From: Gammaproteobacteria bacterium
Lineage (GTDB): Bacteria; Pseudomonadota; Gammaproteobacteria; Steroidobacterales; Steroidobacteraceae
Assembly (NCBI GenBank): GCA_027459765.1
Contig: DAIDHD010000067.1
Location: 23,968 to 87,967, forward strand
Reading direction: 5' to 3'
DNA length: 64,000 nt
Part shown: positions 27,875 to 38,600 of the stretch, one piece after another
How the letters are laid out: each line of letters starts with the position of its first letter
Numbering within the stretch: position 1 is the first letter of the stretch
Translations under genes and position numbers: made by a program
The notes under the pieces: model-generated
What the model saw: the letters and a program-made list of their open reading frames with translations, nothing else
Told to the model about the DNA's origin: nothing
Database searches by the model: none

Positions 27875-29763
27875 GAGCTCTTCTCCGGGAGGAGGAAGGC
27901 GTCGAACATCTTGCGCGCGATGGGCGCCGCGGCGCTGCCGCCGTGCTTGCCGTTCTCGACGAACACGGCGATGGCGAGCTTCGGATTGTCGGCCGGCGCG
28001 AACGAGATGAACAGCGCGTGGTCGAGCATGCGCTCGGACAGCTCCTTCTCGTTGTACTTCTGGTTCTGGCCGAGGCTGAACACCTGGGCCGAGCCCGTCT
28101 TGCCGGCGATCTTGTAGGTGGAGCCCGCCATCGCGGCGGCGGCGGTGCCGCCCGGGCTGGTCACGGCCTCCATGCCGTCGTAGATCACGTTCCAGTCGGC
28201 CTCGGAAACCTCGGTGAGCGTCGCCTCGGGCTCGGTCGGCAGCCGGTTCACCACGTTCGAGCCCGCCGGCCGTATGCCGGTCACGAGGCGCGGCTTGAAC
28301 ATGTGTCCGCGCGAGGCGATGCCGGCCACCGCGTGCGCGAGCTGCAGCGGGGTCGCGAGCATGTAACCCTGGCCGATGCCGACGCTGATGGTCTCGCCCG
28401 GGTACCAGACCTGCTCGGCGGCGCGCTTGTAGGCGTGGCGCTTCCACTCGGTGGAAGGCATCAGACCGGGCTTCTCGCCCGGAATGTCGATGCCGGTGTC
28501 CTCGCCGAAGCCGAACAGGCTCATGAAGTCGTGCATCCGGTCGATCCCCAACCGGTTGGCGACGTTGTAGAAGTACACGTCGCAGGACTGTTCGATGGCC
28601 CGGCGCATGGAAACGCTGCCGTGGCCCCTCTTCTGCCAGCAGCGGAACACGTGCGCGCTGCCCGGCAGGTTGAAGTGCCCGGGGCAGAAGATGGCGGTCT
28701 CCGGCGTCATCACGCCGTACTTGAGCGCCGCCAGCGCGTAGAACGGCTTCACCGTCGATCCCGGCGGATAGGCGCCGCGCAGCGCGCGGTCGATCAGCGG
28801 CTTGTCGATGTCGTTCTGCAGGGCGTCGTATTGCCGCGCCGTCAGGCCGCGCGCGAAGGCGTTCGGATCGAAGCCCGGCGTGCTCGCGAGCGCGAGCACG
28901 TCGCCGGTCTTCGGGTCGATCGCGACCGCCGCGCCGCGCTTGCCGGCGAGCGCCTCTTCGGCTGCGCGCTGGATGCGCATGTCGATGCTCACCATGAGGT
29001 CGGCGCCAGCCACCGGCTGGCGCACCTCGAGTTTCGGCGTGTAGGCGCCCTGCTTGTCCACCGGCCGGCCGGCCGCGTTGACCAGCACCTCCCGGTAGCC
29101 GGGCGTGCCGTGCAGCTGATTTTCGTAGGCGCCCTCGATGCCGAGCTTGCCGATGAGGCTGGTGCCGGCATAGGCGGCCGGATCGATGCGCTTCAGGTCC
29201 TGCTCGCTGATCGCGCCCACGTAGCCGACGGCGTGCACGGCCATCGGGCCGAACGGGTAGTGGCGCGAGAGGCGGGTGCGGATGTCCACGCCGGTGAACT
29301 CGTGGCGATGCACCGCGAAGCGCGCCATCTCCTCGTCGTCGAGCTGCAGCTTGATCGGCACGCTCTCGTAGACGTGGTGGGAGAGGATGGTGCGGCGGAC
29401 CCCGGCCACCTCGTCGGGCTCGATCATGCCGATCGCCGCGAGGTGCGCGAGCGTGGCGTCGAGCGCGGCGTTGTCGCCCACCTGTTCGCGCACCAGCTCG
29501 AGTTGATAGGCCGGGAGGTTCTCGGCGAGCACCACGCCGCGGCGGTCGATGATCAGGCCGCGGCTCGGCGGGATGGGATCGGTGCGCACCCGATTGCCCT
29601 GCGAAAGCTCGGCGTAGTACTCGTACTTGAGCACCTGCAGGTAGAACAGCCGTCCCGCCACCGTGAGCAGCAGCGCCGCCATCAGGCCGGCGGCGATCAC
29701 GCCGCGCAGCGTGAAGATGCGCTGCTCGGCCCAGTGGTCCTTGATCCTGACTCTGCGCACCAT
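27871..29763 (-). CDS. mrdA: Penicillin-binding protein 2
   Basis: The protein has 630 residues. One membrane anchor spans about 20-45, then a dimerisation domain (PPSRGLIIDRRGVVLAENLP) and the transpeptidase domain: YPPGSTVKPF (Ser-x-x-Lys), EQSCDVYFYN (Ser-x-Asp) and AGKTGSAQ (Lys-Thr-Gly). It crosslinks side-wall peptidoglycan with RodA and MreBCD. The genes are contiguous: mreB-mreC-mreD-mrdA-rodA read on the minus strand. Confidence 0.97.
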   Translation of the reverse strand: MVRRVRIKDHWAEQRIFTLRGVIAAGLMAALLLTVAGRLFYLQVLKYEYYAELSQGNRVRTDPIPPSRGLIIDRRGVVLAENLPAYQLELVREQVGDNAALDATLAHLAAIGMIEPDEVAGVRRTILSHHVYESVPIKLQLDDEEMARFAVHRHEFTGVDIRTRLSRHYPFGPMAVHAVGYVGAISEQDLKRIDPAAYAGTSLIGKLGIEGAYENQLHGTPGYREVLVNAAGRPVDKQGAYTPKLEVRQPVAGADLMVSIDMRIQRAAEEALAGKRGAAVAIDPKTGDVLALASTPGFDPNAFARGLTARQYDALQNDIDKPLIDRALRGAYPPGSTVKPFYALAALKYGVMTPETAIFCPGHFNLPGSAHVFRCWQKRGHGSVSMRRAIEQSCDVYFYNVANRLGIDRMHDFMSLFGFGEDTGIDIPGEKPGLMPSTEWKRHAYKRAAEQVWYPGETISVGIGQGYMLATPLQLAHAVAGIASRGHMFKPRLVTGIRPAGSNVVNRLPTEPEATLTEVSEADWNVIYDGMEAVTSPGGTAAAAMAGSTYKIAGKTGSAQVFSLGQNQKYNEKELSERMLDHALFISFAPADNPKLAIAVFVENGKHGGSAAAPIARKMFDAFLLPEKSS

Positions 29764-29779
29764 GGGCGAAGCTCCCCGC

Positions 29780-30256
29780 TCAGCGCCGGTGCAGCCGGTC
29801 GAGCAGGCCCGAGAGCGGCGGCCAGATGACGGCGCCCACCAGCGGCGCGAGCCAGCGTGCCACGTTGGTGACCGCGTTGCCGGTCGCGCCGTCGATCCAG
29901 AAGAGGATGAACTGGTAGGCGGTCAGCAGCGCGAACACGGTCAGGCACTGGGAGGTCAGCGAGAACACGCGGATGCGCAAACGCAGGTGCGTCGCCCAGC
30001 CGGCGATCAGCGTCAGCGCGAGCGCGTGCTGGCCGAGCACGACGCCGTTCACCACGTCGAGGGCGAGGCCGCCGAGGAATGCCAGCGTGAGGCCGCCGGC
30101 GCGGGGCGCGGCGATCGACCAGTAGAGCACCACCAGCACCAGGAAGTCCGGCCGCAGCGCGCCGATCGCGTGCGGCAGCGGCACGACGGCGAGCACCAGG
30201 GCGGCGAGCGCGGAGAGCGCCATCGGCAGCCTGCCGGTGCGGGACTCGCGCATCAT
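29780..30256 (-). CDS. mreD: Rod-shape-determining protein MreD
   Basis: The protein has 158 residues with about five membrane helices. Family markers: RPDFLVLVVLYW, FLGGLALDVVNGVVLGQHAL and the end PLSGLLDRL. It is part of the elongasome between MreC and PBP2/RodA. It starts ATGATG at 30256 overlapping the mreC stop. Longer frames upstream are read-through of mreC in another frame. Confidence 0.94.
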   Translation of the reverse strand: MMRESRTGRLPMALSALAALVLAVVPLPHAIGALRPDFLVLVVLYWSIAAPRAGGLTLAFLGGLALDVVNGVVLGQHALALTLIAGWATHLRLRIRVFSLTSQCLTVFALLTAYQFILFWIDGATGNAVTNVARWLAPLVGAVIWPPLSGLLDRLHRR

Positions 30257-31263
30257 TCGACGTCGTCCGGTGCGGCGGCCGACGCGGCCTTGGCGGCCGA
30301 GGCCGGCGGCGGTGCGGCGGCCGAGGCGGGCGGTGATGAGGCGGCCGAGGCGGGCGGTGCCGCGCTGCCGGCCGGACCAGGCGCCGGCGGGTGGGCGGCG
30401 GCATTCGCCTGCGGCTTGGCCGGGACGGGCGGGTCCACCCACACGATCAACAGCTCCCGCGATCGGTCGATCGCGGCCGTCGGACGCACCTCGACGTCGG
30501 CGAGGGATTGCGCCGGATCGCGGCGCACCTCCGTGACGACCCCGACCGGATAGCCTGGCGGGAAGCTTCCCCCGAGACCGGAGGTGACCAAGAGGTCGCC
30601 GGCGATGACGTCGGCGCTGGTCGGCAGGTACGGCAGCTTGAGCCGCCCGGGATCGCCGGTGCCGAGGGCGATGGTGCGCAGGCCGTTGCGATTGATCTGC
30701 ACGGGGATCGCGTGCGCCGGATCGGTGATGAGGATGATCTCGCTGGTGAGCTCGCCGACGCGGGTGATCTGGCCGAATACGCCGGTGGCGTCGAGCACCG
30801 CCTGGCCGACGTGCACGCCGTCGCGCGCGCCCTTGTCGAGCAGGGCGCGCTCGCGGAACGCGTCGAGGTCGACGTTCATCAGGTCGGCCACCAGGAAGCG
30901 GCGTCCGGCGCCCACGGTCGCATCGCGCAGGCCGCGCAGGCGGCGGTTCTCCGCCTCGAGCGCGTCGAAGCGCTGCAGCCTGAACTGCGCGTCGCGCAGC
31001 GCCGTCTCCAGGCGCGCGTTCTGCGCCCGCAGGGCCTCGCGCGTGGTGACGCTGTCGCGCAGCCACGCCCAGCCCTGGAACGGGCTCGCGACGGCGACCT
31101 CGACCGGATACGCGGCGAGCGACAGCGCGCGGCGGATCCTGCCGAGGTGGTCGTATCGCTTGTCGACGATGATGAGCGCGAGCGCGAGCAGCGCGTACAG
31201 AACGGTCCGCAGCAGGAGGCCCGAGGTTCGAGCCGACGAGTCCGAACTACGAAACGCGACCAC
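30253..31263 (-). CDS. mreC: Rod-shape-determining protein MreC
   Basis: The protein has 336 residues. A membrane anchor lies at about 17-35, then a coiled coil (about 75-115) and the beta-barrel core (VLDATGVFGQITRVGELTSEIILITDP ... ITSGLGG-like VTSGLGGSFPPGYPVG). It bridges MreB and PBP2. The last 50 residues are Pro/Ala-rich with repeated PPASAA units, absent from most MreC proteins and probably disordered. Confidence 0.95.
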   Translation of the reverse strand: MVAFRSSDSSARTSGLLLRTVLYALLALALIIVDKRYDHLGRIRRALSLAAYPVEVAVASPFQGWAWLRDSVTTREALRAQNARLETALRDAQFRLQRFDALEAENRRLRGLRDATVGAGRRFLVADLMNVDLDAFRERALLDKGARDGVHVGQAVLDATGVFGQITRVGELTSEIILITDPAHAIPVQINRNGLRTIALGTGDPGRLKLPYLPTSADVIAGDLLVTSGLGGSFPPGYPVGVVTEVRRDPAQSLADVEVRPTAAIDRSRELLIVWVDPPVPAKPQANAAAHPPAPGPAGSAAPPASAASSPPASAAAPPPASAAKAASAAAPDDVE

Positions 31264-31290
31264 GGGCGAGGAATTCCCCAGTCGCGAACA

Positions 31291-32430
<1,140 letters not shown>

Positions 32431-32478
32431 TTATTTTGCGCGTGCGCCGCGCCCTGCGACCACCTTTTGCCGAAGCCC

Positions 32479-32769
32479 ATGACTCTCAAGCGTCAAGACG
32501 TCGAAAAGATCGCCCACCTCGCCCGCCTGTCGATCAGCGACACCGAGATGCCGGCCTACGTGTCGAGCCTGTCGCGGATCGTGGAGTTCGTGGACGCGCT
32601 CTCGCGTGCACCCACGGAAGGGGTCGAACCGATGGCCCACCCGCTCGACGGGCAGCGCCAGCGGCTGCGCCCGGACGCCGTCACGGAAGCCGATCACCAC
32701 GACAAGTACCAGCGCAACGCGCCGTCGGTGCAGGCCGGACTGTACCTGGTGCCGCGGGTCATCGAATAA
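32479..32769 (+). CDS. gatC: Aspartyl/glutamyl-tRNA amidotransferase subunit C
   Basis: The protein has 96 residues. The start MTLKRQDVEKIAHLARLSI and the end of the form LRPDAVTEADHHDKYQRNAP ... LYLVPRVIE are diagnostic for GatC, which clamps GatA to GatB. It begins the gatCAB operon that makes Gln-tRNAGln and/or Asn-tRNAAsn by transamidation. Confidence 0.96.
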   Translation: MTLKRQDVEKIAHLARLSISDTEMPAYVSSLSRIVEFVDALSRAPTEGVEPMAHPLDGQRQRLRPDAVTEADHHDKYQRNAPSVQAGLYLVPRVIE

Positions 32770-32790
32770 AGCGCGAGGCGGTCCTCGAAC

Positions 32791-34245
32791 ATGCTGCATA
32801 CCCTCTCCATCGGCGAACTCGCCGCGAAGCTGGCTGGCCGCGAGATCTCGAGCGTCGAGATCACCCGGCACTTCCTGGCGCGCATCGAGCGCCTGAACGG
32901 CCGCCTGAACGCCGTCATCACGCTCACCGCCGAGCAGGCGCTGGCCGCGGCGGCGCAAGCCGACCGGCGCCTGGCGGCGGGCGAACGCGGCAAGCTCCTC
33001 GGCATTCCCTTGATACACAAGGACATCTTCTGCACCGACGGCGTGCGCACGAGCTGCGGCTCGCGCATGCTCGACAACTTCGTCGCCCCCTACGACGCCA
33101 CCGTGGTCGAGCGACTCAAGGCCGCCGGGGCGGTGATGCTCGGCAAGGCCAACATGGACGAGTTCGCCATGGGCTCGTCCAACGAGACCAGCTACTACGG
33201 TCCGGTCAAGAACCCTTGGGACGAGACCAAGGTTCCCGGGGGCTCGTCGGGTGGCTCGGCGGCCGCCGTTGCCGCGCGCCTCGCGCCCTTCAGCACCGGC
33301 ACCGACACCGGCGGTTCGATCCGCCAGCCGGCTGCGCTCACCGGGGTCACGGGGATCAAGCCCACCTACGGCCGGGTGTCGCGTTACGGCATGATCGCGT
33401 TCGCCTCGAGCCTCGACCAGGCCGGCGTGTTCGCGGTCAGCGCCGCCGATGCCGCCGCGGCGCTCGAGGCGATGTCCGGCTTCGATCCGAGGGACTCGAC
33501 CAGCGTGGATACGCCGGTGCCGGACTACTCGGCCGGACTCGACGCGCCGCTCAAGGGACTCAAGATCGGGCTGCTGCGCGAGTTCTTCGAGGGACTCGAG
33601 GCGCGCAACCAGGCGCTCATCGAGGCGGCGCTCGCCGTGTACACCGGTCTCGGCGCCGAGACCGTGGAGGTGAGCCTGCCGCACCTGCCGCTGTCGGTAC
33701 CGACCTACTACGTGGTCGCGCCGGCGGAGTGCTCCTCCAATCTGTCGCGTTTCGACGGCGTGCGCTTCGGCTACCGCTGCGACTCGCCGCGCGACCTGAC
33801 CGACCTCTACGAGCGCTCGCGCGGCGAGGGGTTCGGTGCCGAGGTGAAGCGGCGCATCATGACCGGCACCTACGTGCTGTCGGCGGGCTACTTCGACGCC
33901 TACTATCTCAAGGCGCAGAAGGTGCGGCGGTTGATCACCGACGATTTCAAGGCGGCGTTCGCGCGCGCCGACCTGGTGCTGTGTCCGACCACGCCCACGC
34001 CGGCGTTCGGGATCGGCGCCAAGGTCGATGATCCGGTGACCATGTACCTGAACGACATCTACACCATCGGCGCGAATCTCGCCGGTCTGCCGGCGATGTC
34101 CCTGCCCTGCGGATTCATCGACGGGTTGCCCATGGGACTGCAGTTGATCGGGCCGCACTTCGCCGAGCAGCGGCTCCTGAACGCAGCACATCAATATCAG
34201 CAAGCGACCGACTGGCACCGCCACGGTCCGCACGGGTTCGTCTGA
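32791..34245 (+). CDS. gatA: Aspartyl/glutamyl-tRNA amidotransferase subunit A
   Basis: The protein has 484 residues, an amidase-signature enzyme that releases ammonia from glutamine. The catalytic triad is Lys77 (IPLIHKDIF), cis-Ser152 ([11 protein letters not shown]) and nucleophile Ser176 (DTGGSIRQP). The stop codon overlaps the gatB start by one base (TGATG). Confidence 0.97.
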   Translation: MLHTLSIGELAAKLAGREISSVEITRHFLARIERLNGRLNAVITLTAEQALAAAAQADRRLAAGERGKLLGIPLIHKDIFCTDGVRTSCGSRMLDNFVAPYDATVVERLKAAGAVMLGKANMDEFAMGSSNETSYYGPVKNPWDETKVPGGSSGGSAAAVAARLAPFSTGTDTGGSIRQPAALTGVTGIKPTYGRVSRYGMIAFASSLDQAGVFAVSAADAAAALEAMSGFDPRDSTSVDTPVPDYSAGLDAPLKGLKIGLLREFFEGLEARNQALIEAALAVYTGLGAETVEVSLPHLPLSVPTYYVVAPAECSSNLSRFDGVRFGYRCDSPRDLTDLYERSRGEGFGAEVKRRIMTGTYVLSAGYFDAYYLKAQKVRRLITDDFKAAFARADLVLCPTTPTPAFGIGAKVDDPVTMYLNDIYTIGANLAGLPAMSLPCGFIDGLPMGLQLIGPHFAEQRLLNAAHQYQQATDWHRHGPHGFV

Positions 34246-35690
34246 TGAGCGACTGGGAGTTGGTGATCGGTCTCGAGATCCACGCGCAGCTCGCGACCCG
34301 CTCGAAGATCTTCTCCGGCGCCGCCACGGCGTACGGCGCGGCGCCGAACACGCAGGCGAGCCTCGTGGATCTCGCCTATCCGGGCGTGCTGCCGGTGCTC
34401 AACGCCGAGGCGGTGCGCATGGCGGTGAAGTTCGGGCTCGCCATCGGCGCCACGGTCGCGCCGCGCTCGGTGTTCGCGCGCAAGAACTACTTCTACCCGG
34501 ACCTGCCGAAGGGCTACCAGATCAGCCAGTACGAGCTCCCGGTCGTGCAGCGCGGGTCGCTCACCGTGCTCCTGGACGACGGCACCCTCAAGCAGGTCGG
34601 CATCACCCGCGCGCACCTGGAAGAGGACGCCGGCAAGTCGCTGCACGAGGGACTCGGCCAGTCGAGCGGCATCGACCTGAATCGCGCCGGCACGCCCCTC
34701 CTGGAAATCGTCTCCGAGCCCGACCTGCGCTCCGCCAAGGAGGCGGTGGCGTACATGAAGAAGCTGCACACGCTGGTGCGCTACCTCGAGATCTGCGACG
34801 GCAACATGCAGGAAGGCTCCTTCCGCTGCGACGCCAACGTCTCGGTGCGCCGCCGCGGCAGCGCCAAGTACGGCACGCGGGTCGAGATCAAGAACCTGAA
34901 CTCCTTCCGCTTCGTCGAGAAGGCGATCCAGTACGAGGCTGCGCGCCAGATCGAGCTGATCGAGGGCGGCGGGACCGTGGTGCAGGAGACGCGGCTGTAC
35001 GACTCGGACAAGGACGAGACCCGGTCGATGCGTTCCAAGGAGGAGGCGAACGACTATCGCTACTTCCCCGACCCCGACCTCCTGCCGCTGGAGATCGACG
35101 CGCCGTTCGTCGCCGAGGTGCGTGCGAGCCTGCCGGAGCTCCCCGACGAGAAGTCGGCGCGTTTCGTGCGCGACTACGGGCTCTCCGCCTACGACGCCGG
35201 CGTGCTGTGCGCGAGCCGCGAGCTGGGCGCCTACTACGAGGCGGTGGTCGCGGCGCTCGGCGCCGCCCACGCCAAGCTCGCGGCCAACTGGGTCATGGGC
35301 GAGCTCGCGAGCGCGCTCAACCGCGACGGCCTGGAAATCGACGCCTCGCGGGTCGCGCCGGCGGGGCTCGCGCAGCTGCTCGCCCGCATCGTCGACGACA
35401 CCATCTCCGGCAAGATCGCCAAGGAGGTGTTCGAGGCCATGTGGAGCGAGGGGCTCGCGGCGGACGCCATCATCGAGTCAAAGGGCTTGAAGCAGATCAC
35501 CGACGCCGGTGCGATCGAGAGCGTGATCGACGCCGTGATCGCCGCCAATCCGCGCCAGCTGGCCGACTATCGCGCCGGCAAGGACAAGCTGTTCGGATTC
35601 TTCGTCGGCCAGGCCATGAAGGCCACCGGCGGCAAGGCCAACCCCGCTCAGCTCAACGAGATCCTGAAGCGCAAGCTCGGCGGCGCCTGA
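34245..35690 (+). CDS. gatB: Aspartyl/glutamyl-tRNA amidotransferase subunit B
   Basis: The protein has 481 residues. The N-terminal cradle domain ([48 protein letters not shown]) phosphorylates and amidates misacylated tRNA; the C-terminal YqeY-like tail ([27 protein letters not shown]) binds the tRNA. The presence of all three subunits implies at least one indirect Gln or Asn tRNA charging route. Confidence 0.97.
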   Translation: MSDWELVIGLEIHAQLATRSKIFSGAATAYGAAPNTQASLVDLAYPGVLPVLNAEAVRMAVKFGLAIGATVAPRSVFARKNYFYPDLPKGYQISQYELPVVQRGSLTVLLDDGTLKQVGITRAHLEEDAGKSLHEGLGQSSGIDLNRAGTPLLEIVSEPDLRSAKEAVAYMKKLHTLVRYLEICDGNMQEGSFRCDANVSVRRRGSAKYGTRVEIKNLNSFRFVEKAIQYEAARQIELIEGGGTVVQETRLYDSDKDETRSMRSKEEANDYRYFPDPDLLPLEIDAPFVAEVRASLPELPDEKSARFVRDYGLSAYDAGVLCASRELGAYYEAVVAALGAAHAKLAANWVMGELASALNRDGLEIDASRVAPAGLAQLLARIVDDTISGKIAKEVFEAMWSEGLAADAIIESKGLKQITDAGAIESVIDAVIAANPRQLADYRAGKDKLFGFFVGQAMKATGGKANPAQLNEILKRKLGGA

Positions 35691-35693
35691 CGC

Positions 35694-36611
35694 ATGCGCG
35701 ACCGCGACCGCCTGCACCGGTTCCTGTTCGACCGGTACCCGATCCGTGGCCAGCTGGTGCACGTCGACGCGGCGTGGCGCGCGTTGATCGAGCACCGCGA
35801 ATATCCGCACGGGGTGCGCAACCTGCTGGGCGAGACGGTGGCCGCCTCGCTGCTGCTCGCCGCCACCATCAAGTTCGACGGCACGCTCTCGCTGCAACTG
35901 CAGGGCGACGGCCCGGTGCACCTGCTGCTCGCTCAATGCAGCAGCGGACTCGGCGTGCGCGGACTGGCGCGTTTTCGCGAGGCCGCCGAGGCGGACGCCG
36001 CGAGCGACCCCGCAGCGGGCACGAGCACGGCACCCATCGGCAACGGCAACCTCACGGTGACGCTGGAGACCGAGGATCGGGCGCAGCGCTATCAGGGCAT
36101 CGTGCCGATCGCCGGCGGGCGGCTCGCCGACGCGCTGCAGGTGTATTTCGAGAATTCCGAACAGCTGCCCACCCGTCTCTGGCTGCACGCCGACGAGCGG
36201 GGCGCCTCGGGCATGCTGCTGCAACGGCTGCCGCAGCCGCAGGGCAGCAGCGCGGAGGTCGAGGACGCGTGGCGGCGCGTTCAGCTGATCGGCGACACGC
36301 TCACGCCGGCCGAGCTGCGCACGCTCGCCGACGTCGAAATCCTGCACCGGCTGTTCAACGAGGACGATGTGCGGCTGTTCGATCCGGCGCCGGTGTATTT
36401 CCGCTGCCGCTGTTCGCGCGAGCGGGTGAGCGGCATGCTGCTCGGTCTCGGTGAGGCCGAGACGCGCTCGGTGCTCGATGAACGCGGCACGGTGGAAGTA
36501 CGCTGCGACTTCTGCAACCGGGCCTACGTGTTCGACGCGGTGGACGTGGCCGGGTTGTTCAGTGCGAGCGCCGCCGGCGGCGTCGGCGAGGGCGGCGGGT
36601 CCCTGCATTAA
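35694..36611 (+). CDS. hslO: Redox-regulated chaperone Hsp33
   Basis: The protein has 305 residues. This holdase is activated by oxidation. The C-terminal zinc site is present as FRCRCSRERV and VRCDFCNRAY (CxC then CxxC). The N-terminal domain begins RDRDRLHRFLFDRYPIRGQLV. It starts three bases after gatB, so it may be cotranscribed. It ends in a short Gly/Ala tail. Confidence 0.95.
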   Translation: MRDRDRLHRFLFDRYPIRGQLVHVDAAWRALIEHREYPHGVRNLLGETVAASLLLAATIKFDGTLSLQLQGDGPVHLLLAQCSSGLGVRGLARFREAAEADAASDPAAGTSTAPIGNGNLTVTLETEDRAQRYQGIVPIAGGRLADALQVYFENSEQLPTRLWLHADERGASGMLLQRLPQPQGSSAEVEDAWRRVQLIGDTLTPAELRTLADVEILHRLFNEDDVRLFDPAPVYFRCRCSRERVSGMLLGLGEAETRSVLDERGTVEVRCDFCNRAYVFDAVDVAGLFSASAAGGVGEGGGSLH

Positions 36612-36778
36612 GTCAAATCGGGGTGCCGCCCCCGCGGCCGCCGCGCCCCGCACCGTGCGAACTGTGACGCACGCACCACGCGAAGTGTGACCTGCGCGGT
36701 GGCGCACTGCGGCGGCTTGCCTACCCTTGAGGAAGTTACGGGTCGACCCGTCAACCAACACTCAGGGAGAGGATTCCG

Positions 36779-38560
36779 ATGAGCGGTACTGCGCGGCTGG
36801 CTACCCCGAATCCGACTGCCGACGATGCGGGGCGTGAGGCAAAACCGCGCCGTCGGCGCCAAGCGACGCTGGTGACGCAAGACGACGCGCTCTGGCCGCT
36901 GGTCGGTGCGGCCATTCCGAGCGACGTGGTGTTGTCGCAGGCGGACACGGTCGCGCAGCTGGTCGGAGCGAGCGACGCGGGCGTCGCCGGCGTGGTCATT
37001 TGGGACACGCGCGCCGAATCGAACCCCGCCGATTCGCTGGCGGCCTTGCAGCAGCATTCGGCGCGGCTGGCCGTCATGGTGCTCGACGAGCCGGCGCGGG
37101 CCGCGCACTGGCAGCGCCTGATCAAGAAGGGCCAGCTGGTGGCCTGCGCACCGCTGCCGTTCGACGCCGCCGCCTTCCGGTCGGCCCTGGAGTCGACGCT
37201 CGAGGAGGCGCAGGTTCGCGTCGCTCTGCTCGGGCAGAGCGAGTCGCGGCCCGCGGCGACGCCCGCCGACGTCGAGGCGTCGGCCTCCACCGACGGCGCT
37301 GCCCGGTCGCGCAACGATGTCGTCGACCGGCCGCCGCCGCGCCGTCCGCTGGCGCTGCCCGCGCTCGGGGCCCTCGCCCTCGTCGCCGTCGCCTCCGGCC
37401 TCTGGTGGTGGACCTCCCGCCCGGTCGCGCACGCGCCGCCCGCCGCCGCGGCGAGTGGCGCGCCGGCGAGCCCCGCCGCGTCACTGCCCGCGAGCGGCAC
37501 CCAGCCGGCCGCGGACTCCGGCCCGGCGCTCGAGCTCTCGCTCTCCAAGGCGCGGCGGGCCATGGCGGAGCGGCGCTACATCGAGCCCGCCAACGACAGC
37601 GCGCTCGCCTACTACCGTGAGGCGCTGGTGCGCGACCCGGCCAATGCCGAGGCGAAGCAGGGTCTCGTACGCCTCGAGCAGGTGTTGCTCGCGCATGCCG
37701 AGACGGCCCTGGACCAGCGCCAATTCGACGTCGCGCTGCAGTCGCTGGAGGTGGCGCGCAGCATCGACAAGGACGACAAGCGCATACCGGCGCTCGACGC
37801 GCGCGTGTTGCAGCTCAAGGCCGAACTCGGCGCCGCGTCGATCCAGGCGGCCATCAACGCGGGCAACTACGACCGCGCCGGCGCCCAGATCAACGAGGCC
37901 GCACGCGCCAAATCGCTGCCGGCGGAGCAGCTCGCGAGCTTGCGCGACAGCCTGCGCGCGCACCAGGCGGCCGACGCCGACCGCGCTGCCAAGGCGCAGG
38001 CGAAGGCCCAGGCCGAGCGCGCCGCGCAGGAAGCCAAGCAGCAGGCGGCGCGCGAGCAGGAGATGGCCGAGCGGCAGCGGCTCGCGAACCTGTTCCAGGA
38101 GCGCCTCGCGCAGGGCAAGCTCACCGAGCCGGCGCGCGACAGCGCGGCCTATTACCTGGACGCCCTGAAGAGCGCCGATCCGCAGAACACGCAGCTCGCG
38201 GCCTGGCAGACGGAGCTGAAGCAGAAGCTCGACGCGCAGCACGCCGCGGGCGCCGCAACCGCAACCACCACCACCGCGCGCGCCGCCGAGACACCGCTCG
38301 TGCTCGTCAAGCCGATCCGGCCCTCGTACCCGACGGAGGCGCTGCGCGACGGCACCGAGGGCTGGGTGGACCTGGCCTTCCAGGTCGGTCCGGACGGCCG
38401 CCCCGGCTCGATCGAAGTCGTCGACGCGCAGCCGCGTGGCGTATTCGACCGCGCCGCCGTGAGCGCCATCCAGGCGGCGCGTTACCAGGCGCTGCCCAGG
38501 AACGTGCCCCAGGTCGCGCGGTCGGCGAAGCAGCGCGTCACGTTCAAGCTCGCCCACTGA
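36779..38560 (+). CDS. Pseudo-receiver / TPR / TonB-C trans-envelope protein
   Basis: The protein has 593 residues of unusual build. About 28-150 follows a receiver-like beta/alpha pattern (GVVIWDTRAES at strand 3, AVMVLDEP at strand 4, VACAPLPFD at strand 5) but lacks the Lys-Pro of true receivers, so it is a degenerate one. A membrane helix follows (about 194-213), then helical repeats with two related units (RRYIEPANDSALAYYREAL and GKLTEPARDSAAYYLDAL), an Ala/Gln/Lys coiled coil (about 400-440) and a TonB C-terminal domain (YPTEALRDGTEGWVDLAFQVGPDG). The topology predicts a cytosolic head and periplasmic TPR and TonB parts. It is followed 40 bp later by a CheA-like kinase, suggesting a signalling link. 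A GGGAGAGG ribosome site precedes it. Confidence 0.8.
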   Translation: MSGTARLATPNPTADDAGREAKPRRRRQATLVTQDDALWPLVGAAIPSDVVLSQADTVAQLVGASDAGVAGVVIWDTRAESNPADSLAALQQHSARLAVMVLDEPARAAHWQRLIKKGQLVACAPLPFDAAAFRSALESTLEEAQVRVALLGQSESRPAATPADVEASASTDGAARSRNDVVDRPPPRRPLALPALGALALVAVASGLWWWTSRPVAHAPPAAAASGAPASPAASLPASGTQPAADSGPALELSLSKARRAMAERRYIEPANDSALAYYREALVRDPANAEAKQGLVRLEQVLLAHAETALDQRQFDVALQSLEVARSIDKDDKRIPALDARVLQLKAELGAASIQAAINAGNYDRAGAQINEAARAKSLPAEQLASLRDSLRAHQAADADRAAKAQAKAQAERAAQEAKQQAAREQEMAERQRLANLFQERLAQGKLTEPARDSAAYYLDALKSADPQNTQLAAWQTELKQKLDAQHAAGAATATTTTARAAETPLVLVKPIRPSYPTEALRDGTEGWVDLAFQVGPDGRPGSIEVVDAQPRGVFDRAAVSAIQAARYQALPRNVPQVARSAKQRVTFKLAH

Positions 38561-38600
38561 TCCCATTCGACTGCAACGGAACCATCCGGAGTTCAACGCG

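Noticed and set aside
27943..29829. 628-codon plus-strand frame opposite mrdA
   Set aside because: mrdA on the other strand has all three active-site motifs; the opposing frame is low in hydrophobic core and unrecognisable.
35478..36761. Long minus-strand frame across gatB and hslO
   Set aside because: It is the complement of well-supported genes in GC-rich DNA; no domain, Arg/His/Gln-rich composition.
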